A stretch of DNA of 63,652 bases from an uncultured Porphyromonadaceae bacterium (GTDB lineage: Bacteria > Bacteroidota > Bacteroidia > Bacteroidales > Muribaculaceae). The stretch is taken from contig UQUV01000015.1 in NCBI GenBank assembly GCA_900544305.1, positions 1 through 63,652 of the forward strand. The letters are read 5' to 3'. Shown here in pieces: positions 17,303 to 24,477 of this stretch (positions are counted from its first letter, which is position 1; every line of letters begins with the position of its first letter). Under the pieces are notes generated by a model. The model did no database searches. It saw nothing but the letters and a program-made list of their open reading frames with translations, and had not been told where the DNA came from. The position numbers were made by a program, and so were the translations under genes.

Positions 17303-18022
17303 TTATTCAAAGTAGAAGGTGAACACCACCATGTTGGACGTCGCCTTGTCGATTGATTTCGTGTATTTCAGTTTGTTAGGGTCCTGCGCCAAGTCGGGAC
17401 GGTCCTTTTTCAGCACATCGCTCAGTCCGAAACAGAATTTCACCTCAGGGATAAACTTGAAAAAAGGCACATACACATCCAAGCCAAGACCTACCGTTAC
17501 ATAATAGTCCGTATTTTTCAAATGAAGCAGTTCCCCGTCCTTGCGCTTCGACACGTCGAACGTGGCAAGCATACCCGTCGTGACATACGGGCGGACGTTG
17601 TGATAGCGCGATGCCGAAATCTTCAAATCGAGCGGCAGCACCACATAACTGTTCTTGATGTTCTGCTTTTCAATTGTCCCGTTTGTCTGGTCGCGGAAAG
17701 TCAGCGTGCGTGCGCCGAAATACATACCCGGCGAGAACCGCAGGTTAAGATGCTCGTGCAGACGGAGATCGCCCATAATGTTGACACAGAAACCCGGAGA
17801 AAGTTCCTGCATGTCGGCAAACCACGCCTCACCGTTTTCCGTCACATAGCCGTTATGCGTCATCCACAGGCTCTGGTTGTAGAATCCGAACGAGAACCCG
17901 TAGTGAAGCAGTTTCATATCGGCATAGGGACGGTTCATAATCTTGTCGTTGTCCTGTGCCGAAGCGGCCATTGCCACAAAAAAAACCAACGCTGACAATA
18001 TGTAAGAACGCAATTCTTTCAT
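17303..18022 (-). CDS. porT: type IX secretion outer-membrane protein PorT
   Basis: The 239-residue protein has a signal peptide (ending ASAQ near residue 22) and the PorT-family pattern: MKLLHYGFSFGFYNQ, GFCVNIMGDLRLHEHLNLRF, and near the end YYVTVGLGLDVYVPFFKFIPEVKF. PorT is an eight-strand-type barrel required for T9SS function. It is the first gene of the minus-strand operon, 10 bp ahead of porP. In P. gingivalis porT lies apart from porPKLMN, so the junction here is informative. No exact promoter box was found on the minus strand in 18023-18120. Confidence 0.88.
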   Translation of the reverse strand: MKELRSYILSALVFFVAMAASAQDNDKIMNRPYADMKLLHYGFSFGFYNQSLWMTHNGYVTENGEAWFADMQELSPGFCVNIMGDLRLHEHLNLRFSPGMYFGARTLTFRDQTNGTIEKQNIKNSYVVLPLDLKISASRYHNVRPYVTTGMLATFDVSKRKDGELLHLKNTDYYVTVGLGLDVYVPFFKFIPEVKFCFGLSDVLKKDRPDLAQDPNKLKYTKSIDKATSNMVVFTFYFE

Positions 18023-18126
18023 TGAATAGATAACGTGAAAACGCCGTTGATATTGCCAACCCCGGAAAATTCTTTTATCCCAAGTTCCAACCTTTCAGTT
18101 CTGCGGCATCACTCCCCTCTTTTTAC

Positions 18127-18157
18127 TTGCAAAAAAAAACTGAAAACCGTATTTTTG
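18127..18157 (+). promoter_or_regulatory. promoter of the SUI1-family gene
   Basis: TTG at 18127-18129 and TATTTTTG at 18150-18157 are 20 bp apart. The next ATG in a good context is at 18233. Confidence 0.65.
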
Positions 18158-18232
18158 CATAACAGATACGGGCGGAAATTGCATGCACGGCAAACTTTTC
18201 CGCTTTTGGCTTATATAAACAAAAAAACATTT

Positions 18233-18574
18233 ATGAAGGACAACGACTGGAAACAGCGGTTGAACATCGTCTATTCAACCAACCCCGATATGCAATACGA
18301 AACGGACGAGGAGGAAGAACAGGAAACGCTGCCTCCTGCGAAACAGAAACTGAAAATCATGCTCGACAAGCGCAACCGCAAGGGCAAGGAGGTGACGCTG
18401 ATTACCGACTTCGTAGGCACGGACGACGACCTCAAGGAACTGGCACGCCTGCTGAAAACGAAATGCGGCGTGGGCGGCTCTGCACGTGGCGGCGAAATTC
18501 TCATCCAGGGCGATTTCCGCCAAAAGGTGAAGGACCTGCTTACGGCACAAGGCTACAACGCACGGATCATCTGA
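18233..18574 (+). CDS. SUI1/eIF1-like translation factor (YciH family)
   Basis: The product is 113 residues. The core at about 40-113 is the SUI1 fold: VTLITDFVGTDDDLKELARLLKTK, then CGVGGSARGGEILIQGD, the basic loop and strand that contact the ribosome in eIF1. The first ~40 residues are acidic (YETDEEEEQE) and probably disordered. YciH-type proteins affect start-codon choice in bacteria. The open frame extends upstream to 18035, but it would then start before the promoter; the ATG at 18233 fits both promoter and family length. The helicase gene follows after 24 bp. Confidence 0.85.
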   Translation: MKDNDWKQRLNIVYSTNPDMQYETDEEEEQETLPPAKQKLKIMLDKRNRKGKEVTLITDFVGTDDDLKELARLLKTKCGVGGSARGGEILIQGDFRQKVKDLLTAQGYNARII

Positions 18575-18598
18575 CATTAACAAAATAAAACGACGACT

Positions 18599-21500
18599 AT
18601 GATTTATGTTTACAAAGCATCGGCAGGTTCAGGCAAAACCTTTACGCTGGTACGCCAATACCTGAAGTTGCTGTTAGGGAAAAAACAGACTAACGGCGAA
18701 TACCGCCTCAACGAAAAACCCGGTCTGGCACACCGCTCGATTCTCGCCATCACGTTTACCAACAAGGCGACCAACGAGATGAAAAGCCGTATCATTCAAG
18801 AACTTGACACGCTTCGCGACAAGAATGCAAAGCAGGCACACATGGACTATCTGACGGCGGAACTGCACACTACGCCGGAAAAGATTCACGCAGCCGCTGA
18901 AATTGCGCTGAAAGGGCTGCTGCACGACTATACAAACTTCAACGTCAGCACCATCGACACGTTTTTTCAGCTGATTCTCCGCACGTTTGCCTACGAATCG
19001 GAACTGTCCTACAACTACAACGTGGAGCTGAGTCTGGAGTATGTGGCATCGGTGGGCATCAGCGACCTGAAACAGTCGCTCCAGCTCAAGAGCAAGGACA
19101 AGGACGTGCAACTGCTCATCAACTGGCTGGAAGAGTTCATGATGGAAAAAATCCGAAAAGGAAATTCATGGAACATCTTCAATCAGTCAACGGATTCGTA
19201 TGGCACTACCCTCTACTCGTTTGCAAAAAATCTAAGCAACGAGAAAGTGCAGCAAAATCAGGAAAGACTGGAGTATTTTCTGCAAAACAAATCAAAAATC
19301 ACCGAGTTCTGCAAACTGCTGAAAGAAAAGGAAGACGAGGAATGGCGCAACGTGATACAGAATGTTGACAAATTCAATGCCATCACAGCTGACTTTAAAT
19401 TTTCCCGCGACATTAATCCAGTAGCTCCACTGGCACGGCAACGGACCGACGGCCTCGACAAGAAAAAGCAGGAATCAGCTTTCAGCAAAATAGGCAACGA
19501 GGAAAAAATGTTCACCAAAAAAGTATGGAATTCCGGAGCTGAAGCAAGAAGCGGGGCAATGAGACAATGTCTGGAAGAGTTGCGCGAATCGTTCGCCAAG
19601 CTCAACTCATACAGCCTGATTACCGACCAGCTCTACTACCTCGGACTTTTGGGTGACATTCAGTCAAACATCCGCCAGTTTACTGCCGACAACAACCTTG
19701 TAATGCTGTCGGACACGAACGAAATGCTCAAAAAAATCATCAGCGAAGACGACGCACCGTTCATTTACGAACGTGTCGGCGTAAGGCTGGAACATTTCCT
19801 CATCGACGAGTTTCAGGACACATCTCAAATGCAATGGGAAAACATGCGTCCGCTCGTGCTCAACAGTCTGGCAAGCGATAACGACAGCCTGATTATCGGC
19901 GACGTGAAACAAAGTATCTACCGGTTCCGCAACTCCGACCCGCGCCTGCTGAAGGAACAGATTTATCGGGATTTTCCAAAAGAGTCCGTCGTGTCGCAGG
20001 GCGACGACATAGAGTCGAACACCAACTGGCGAAGTTCCCGCCACGTAATCCAATGGAACAACACGTTTTTCACCATTCTTGCCGACATGCTGGGCATGCA
20101 GGACATCTACTCCAATGTCATCCAGAAAGTTGCGGAAAAGAATTGGGATAATCTCGGTCATGTCCGCATTGAGAAACTGGACAAACCGGCAAAGGGCGAA
20201 ATCAAACCCGGACTTGTCCGCATGATTGACGACATATACAGCCTGCTCGACCACGGCTATTCGCAAAAGGATATCACCATTCTTGTCAACAGGAATACCG
20301 AAGGAGAAATGGTCATATCCCATCTGCTGAAACACAATGAGGAAAACCAAGACCCCGACAAGGCCGTTCTGTCAGTCGTGTCGGAGGAGTCGCTCCTCAT
20401 CAAAAACTCACCGGCCGTAAAAATCATCGTCAGCATTCTGGCTGAACTTGACAACTCCATCGACAAGCCCGACGCTGACAACAAGAGTCTGCTTGCCGGT
20501 AAGAATCTGGCACTGATTCGCAGCCGTTTCAACTATTATGCCAACAACGACACGACAAAATCGACCTCCGAGGCCTTTGAAGCGGCATTGATGGAGACAA
20601 CGGCCATCGACTCGAAGGCGCTGCTCAGTTCGGGCGACTGTGCCGGACTGGATGCCATCGTCGATCATATCATCAATGCCTATATCCCGGAAGACATGCG
20701 CAAGGAAAACACAGCCTACATTCAGGCATTCCAGGACAGCGTAATTGCCTACATGGGCAACTACGGTTCTAATCTGCACATGTTCCTCAAATGGTGGGAA
20801 GAAGTGAAGAAAAAACGCTCCATCTCTTCGTCGGACGACATTGACGCCATCAAGGTGATGACCATACACAAGTCAAAAGGACTGGAATTCCCTTGTGTCA
20901 TTATCCCGTTCTGCGAGTGGGAATTCGACAAGGGCGGACAAGAATGGATTTCGCAGACAGCTGAACTCGCCGACGCACTCGGCATCAAAGACCCTGACAA
21001 AATTCCGCCGATTCTGCCTGTCAAACGCTCGGGCGATTACGAAAACCTGTTCAAAAAGGAATTCGACGAACTGAAGCACGACAGCGTCATGGACTCACTC
21101 AACAAGACGTATGTGGCATTTACACGTGCCGCCAGCGAGCTGATTGTCTATTTCGAAGGGTCAGAATCCAAAATTACGGAAATCAAGACCATGCCCCATG
21201 CACTGATGTCGGCATTCGGAGCGACTGAAATTGCTGTCAACACTCTGCTGAGGAACAATGCCCTAAGAGTCAAGGACAAGAACAACGGTAAAAGCGTTGA
21301 CGAAATCGTTGCCATCTACAACAATCTGACCATTACGCCGGCCAACTATTTCAGCAACGGCATTTTTGAACTGGGCACACCCACCGAAAAGAAGAAAAAG
21401 GAAAACGAAGCCCCGGCTGAAAACCGCCGCTACACGATGCCGTCCTACGAAGTCATCAACCGACCGGAAATATGGCAGTTCGACCTGCCCGACCTGATAA

Positions 21501-21952
21501 TGGAACAGCGCGACAGCCAACAGTACCGAGGCATTGTGCTCCACAACATCATGCGGAAAATCCATGTGGCATCCGACAAAAATCACGTCATACGGACATT
21601 CAAGGAACGGGGTCTCATCAACTCGGCAGAGATGAAGGAGTTTGACGAAATCATCACCCGAGGACTGAGCCTGCCCGATGCAGCCGTATGGTTCCAAAAA
21701 GGCAACAAGCTGCTTCAGGAACGAACGATAGTCAACAGCGAGGGCAAAGAATACCGCCCCGACCGCGTAGTGAAAACGCCCGATGGACGCACCATCGTCA
21801 TCGACTACAAATTCGGTGAAGCGGAAAGCAAAAAGTACATTTCACAGGTCAAAAACTATATGAACATCATATCAAAAGCCATTCCGGGATGCAAACCGGA
21901 AGGATATGTTTGGTATGTGACAGAAGGGAAAATCATCCCGGTTAACAATTGA
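18599..21952 (+). CDS. AddA/RecB-like UvrD-family helicase-nuclease
   Basis: The 1117-residue protein joins a superfamily 1 helicase to a C-terminal nuclease. Walker A is ASAGSGKTFTL (K13) and Walker B is LIDEFQDTSQ (D403, E404). Further helicase motifs are GDVKQSIYRFRNSDP, VMTIHKSKGLEFPCVI and NKTYVAFTRAASEL. The nuclease shows RPDRVV (D1055) and VIDYK (D1069, K1071), the PD-(D/E)XK pattern of RecB/AddA. The role would be processing of double-strand breaks. The usual AddB-type partner is not next to it; an outer-membrane-like protein gene follows after 7 bp. The start fixes the Walker A motif right at the N-terminus, as usual in this group. Confidence 0.9.
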   Translation: MIYVYKASAGSGKTFTLVRQYLKLLLGKKQTNGEYRLNEKPGLAHRSILAITFTNKATNEMKSRIIQELDTLRDKNAKQAHMDYLTAELHTTPEKIHAAAEIALKGLLHDYTNFNVSTIDTFFQLILRTFAYESELSYNYNVELSLEYVASVGISDLKQSLQLKSKDKDVQLLINWLEEFMMEKIRKGNSWNIFNQSTDSYGTTLYSFAKNLSNEKVQQNQERLEYFLQNKSKITEFCKLLKEKEDEEWRNVIQNVDKFNAITADFKFSRDINPVAPLARQRTDGLDKKKQESAFSKIGNEEKMFTKKVWNSGAEARSGAMRQCLEELRESFAKLNSYSLITDQLYYLGLLGDIQSNIRQFTADNNLVMLSDTNEMLKKIISEDDAPFIYERVGVRLEHFLIDEFQDTSQMQWENMRPLVLNSLASDNDSLIIGDVKQSIYRFRNSDPRLLKEQIYRDFPKESVVSQGDDIESNTNWRSSRHVIQWNNTFFTILADMLGMQDIYSNVIQKVAEKNWDNLGHVRIEKLDKPAKGEIKPGLVRMIDDIYSLLDHGYSQKDITILVNRNTEGEMVISHLLKHNEENQDPDKAVLSVVSEESLLIKNSPAVKIIVSILAELDNSIDKPDADNKSLLAGKNLALIRSRFNYYANNDTTKSTSEAFEAALMETTAIDSKALLSSGDCAGLDAIVDHIINAYIPEDMRKENTAYIQAFQDSVIAYMGNYGSNLHMFLKWWEEVKKKRSISSSDDIDAIKVMTIHKSKGLEFPCVIIPFCEWEFDKGGQEWISQTAELADALGIKDPDKIPPILPVKRSGDYENLFKKEFDELKHDSVMDSLNKTYVAFTRAASELIVYFEGSESKITEIKTMPHALMSAFGATEIAVNTLLRNNALRVKDKNNGKSVDEIVAIYNNLTITPANYFSNGIFELGTPTEKKKKENEAPAENRRYTMPSYEVINRPEIWQFDLPDLIMEQRDSQQYRGIVLHNIMRKIHVASDKNHVIRTFKERGLINSAEMKEFDEIITRGLSLPDAAVWFQKGNKLLQERTIVNSEGKEYRPDRVVKTPDGRTIVIDYKFGEAESKKYISQVKNYMNIISKAIPGCKPEGYVWYVTEGKIIPVNN

Positions 21953-21959
21953 TTCAACC

Positions 21960-22793
21960 ATGCTTAAGAAACTTCTATTATCACTTGCACTACTGCTTCC
22001 GTCGGCTGCATGGGCAGCCGACGACTACGCAGCATCGCCACGCTGCTTCGGACCCAACGCCCTGCCCGTTCCCGACATGCTGAACGGAACTGTGCAAAAA
22101 CGCTTCTATGCCGAAGTGGATTTCGACCTCCACAAGGGTTTTTACGGCGACCTTACAAAAACGATTTTCGTCAAAGCCAACATACCGCTGTTCACACCGC
22201 GCGTAAACCTCTCGCTCTGGATGCCGGTAATTGAATTCTACAAAAACACACCGGAATCACTCCAACACCAACAGTCGCTTGAACAGAAAACAAAAGGCCG
22301 GGAATTCGGCAACCTGTATGTCTCGACCGACATACAGTTGTTGCAACAGCGTGCCGGCTGGCGGCCCGACATCACACTGCGCGCCGCCCTCATCACCGCA
22401 TCGGGCGACAGCGAACAATATGCCCGCTACTATGATGCACCCGGCTACTTCTTCGACATGTCGATAGCCAAATCCGTCTATTTCAAGGACGATTTTTTCA
22501 AGGAATTGCGCTTTGTGGTCAACGGCGGTTTCCTGTGCTGGCAAGTGGAAAAGTCCGTACAGAACGACGCTCCTCTCTATGGTGTCAAGGCGGAACTCGA
22601 CACAAAGGCATTCACCACCTCTTTTGCCTGGCAAGGATATTCGGGCTGGATTGACGACGGCGACAAGCCAATGGTCATAAAAGCGGACCTCATGCTGAAA
22701 TGCAAACAGTTCCGACCACTTATAGCCTATCAATACGGACTCCGCGATTATCCGTTCCACCAGTTCCGCATAGGTCTCGGCTACATGTTCTAA
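21960..22793 (+). CDS. hypothetical outer-membrane-like protein
   Basis: The 277-residue product has a signal peptide (ending AWAAD at about 20). Alternating aromatic-rich strands (KRFYAEVDFDLHKGFYGDL, LRFVVNGGFLCWQV, TTSFAWQGYSGW) run to a last strand HQFRIGLGYMF, which ends in Phe like outer-membrane barrels. No family is recognised and no substrate can be named. It starts 7 bp after the AddA-like gene and probably shares its transcript, though no functional link is apparent. Confidence 0.5.
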   Translation: MLKKLLLSLALLLPSAAWAADDYAASPRCFGPNALPVPDMLNGTVQKRFYAEVDFDLHKGFYGDLTKTIFVKANIPLFTPRVNLSLWMPVIEFYKNTPESLQHQQSLEQKTKGREFGNLYVSTDIQLLQQRAGWRPDITLRAALITASGDSEQYARYYDAPGYFFDMSIAKSVYFKDDFFKELRFVVNGGFLCWQVEKSVQNDAPLYGVKAELDTKAFTTSFAWQGYSGWIDDGDKPMVIKADLMLKCKQFRPLIAYQYGLRDYPFHQFRIGLGYMF

Positions 22794-22840
22794 CAACCTG
22801 GCGTACATAATATTGCCACGTTAAATTTCTCAATTTAACA

Positions 22841-22869
22841 TTGTTCCATAATAAATTTTCATAAATTTG
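22841..22869 (+). promoter_or_regulatory. promoter of the 22892 gene
   Basis: TTG at 22841-22843 and TAAATTTG at 22862-22869 are 18 bp apart, and the ATG at 22892 lies 22 bp on. The spacing is one base shorter than typical. Confidence 0.5.
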
Positions 22870-22891
22870 TAGGAAAATTTATCAATTTATT

Positions 22892-23596
22892 ATGGGAAAG
22901 AAGTTTATTATTACAGTACTGTTAGTGTTTTTCATGACGAGCATCTGCTCTGCACAGGAAACGGACAATGAAGTTTGGACTAAACGCAAAAAGTATTTCA
23001 ACATTGCGTACACCAATCTCAATTTGAGAATTGCCGACACTTATGATGCAAAAAGTAAATTTGCACTTGGAATGAACATGGGAAGAGTATTCTACCTTCA
23101 CAAAAAGCCGCTTTTGAACTTAATGAAATTTGGCATTGACGCCTCGTTTATCGGCATAAACTACGCCAATTTCAACAATGAAGACATTATTCCCGGTTAC
23201 GCAGGATTATTAGGGGACCTCAATGATATGGCGTCCAGTGATTATTCTGATTATGAAGACGAAGACATCAACATTGGCAGCCATCTCGTTGACGTCTACC
23301 TCAAAGTTGGACCGTCGCTCACCATCAATCCGGTCGACAAACTGAAAGTTCATCTTTACTTCCACTATGTACCAACCTATTCGATGCTATTGCTTGACAG
23401 CAGCTTCAGTCATACCTATGAAAGTTGCTTTGATTACGGTGCCAGCATTTCCTACAAAGTAATCGGACTGGGTATTGAATACCGCTGGGGACACGCCAAA
23501 CACAACAATGCCGCGCTATTGGAATACTCCGACATTAACGACAAGACAAAAATCAATACCGGTGCACTGTCATTCTACATCAGTTTCAGATATTAA
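22892..23596 (+). CDS. hypothetical outer-membrane beta-barrel protein
   Basis: The 234-residue protein has a signal peptide (MGKKFIITVLLVFFMTS, ending CSAQE). Its strands alternate in the manner of small outer-membrane barrels (KLKVHLYFHYVPTYS, ASISYKVIGLGIEYRWG), and the last strand TGALSFYISFRY ends in an aromatic residue. An acidic stretch (SDYSDYEDEDIN) near 115-126 may be a surface loop. Function is unknown. It has its own promoter and is followed after 12 bp by a lipoprotein gene, so the pair is likely an envelope operon. Confidence 0.5.
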   Translation: MGKKFIITVLLVFFMTSICSAQETDNEVWTKRKKYFNIAYTNLNLRIADTYDAKSKFALGMNMGRVFYLHKKPLLNLMKFGIDASFIGINYANFNNEDIIPGYAGLLGDLNDMASSDYSDYEDEDINIGSHLVDVYLKVGPSLTINPVDKLKVHLYFHYVPTYSMLLLDSSFSHTYESCFDYGASISYKVIGLGIEYRWGHAKHNNAALLEYSDINDKTKINTGALSFYISFRY

Positions 23597-23608
23597 CATT
23601 CCTCAGAT

Positions 23609-24391
23609 ATGAAAACCATCACTAAAATTTCAGCCGCCTTGTTCGGCAGCATGCTTGCCGTTTCCTGCGACACAGGATTGAGCAATGAAGAACTGGGAGT
23701 TGTTGACAACTCCGGAAACGGACGCCTCAACCCCGCCAACGTATATATCCGCCAGGAGCAGGTACAGAGAATTCATGGCCAAAACATTTTGGACTACACC
23801 TTCAACAATGAAGGATTCCTGACCGGCGTCATCTATGACGGACAACTCACGTACAGTTTCGACTACCCGGAGAGCGATCCCAGCAAAGTCATTCTGACAG
23901 AATACACAATGGGCAACGACAATGAATACTACACGGAATTCACCATCGGCGCCAACGGCTTTGCCAATATGGCCATCAACACTTGCAACTATGAAAACTA
24001 TCGGGAAGTCTACAAATTCTATTACGATTCGGAAGGCCATCTTGTCAAATGCAATCTGGCAGGCGACATCTATACCTTCAAATACGAAAACGGCAATCTG
24101 GTAGAACTTAAGTCGGACGAACATACAGAAACAATAACCTACAACGAAAAAGCCAACGATTACGCCGCCATGCCGTATACCTCCGTATCGCCCAGCTACA
24201 TCAATTCGTCGTTCGGAGTATCGCTGACACACGCTTTTCTTGCCGGCATTCTTGGCCGACCGACCAAAAATCTTCCGGCGACAACCCGAATCCATTACAA
24301 CGACAACAGTGTCGACGATATCGATTACACGTTCGTATACCGATATGACGGTTCTGGAAATCTGATCGGCATCAATTACGAAGAACGATAA
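23609..24391 (+). CDS. hypothetical lipoprotein with YD-repeat-like strands
   Basis: The 260-residue product has a lipoprotein signal (LAVSC, Cys20). The body holds repeated short strand pairs such as DYTFNNEGFLTGVIYDG, FYYDSEGHLVKCNL, KYENGNLVELKS and YRYDGSGNLIGINY. These recall DUF4595-type or YD-repeat-like lipoproteins of Bacteroidota. It would sit in the outer membrane; no activity is known. It ends 24 bp before a bidirectional terminator. Confidence 0.5.
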   Translation: MKTITKISAALFGSMLAVSCDTGLSNEELGVVDNSGNGRLNPANVYIRQEQVQRIHGQNILDYTFNNEGFLTGVIYDGQLTYSFDYPESDPSKVILTEYTMGNDNEYYTEFTIGANGFANMAINTCNYENYREVYKFYYDSEGHLVKCNLAGDIYTFKYENGNLVELKSDEHTETITYNEKANDYAAMPYTSVSPSYINSSFGVSLTHAFLAGILGRPTKNLPATTRIHYNDNSVDDIDYTFVYRYDGSGNLIGINYEER

Positions 24392-24414
24392 TTACATTTT
24401 CTTCTATCAAAATA

Positions 24415-24459
24415 ACAAATGAGGACAACCACAAAACGTCGTTGCCCTCATTTGTTTTT
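24415..24459 (+). terminator. bidirectional terminator between the lipoprotein gene and the C10 protease gene
   Basis: A 15-nt stem with one mismatch pairs 24415-24429 with 24441-24455. It has Ts on the right (24455-24459) and As on the left, so it can stop transcription from both convergent genes. Confidence 0.8.
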
Positions 24460-24477
24460 ATAGAGTTATCAACTTTG

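Noticed and set aside
18035..18232. N-terminal extension of the SUI1-family gene
   Set aside because: It starts before the promoter (18127-18157) and encodes no recognisable sequence; the ATG at 18233 gives the normal length.
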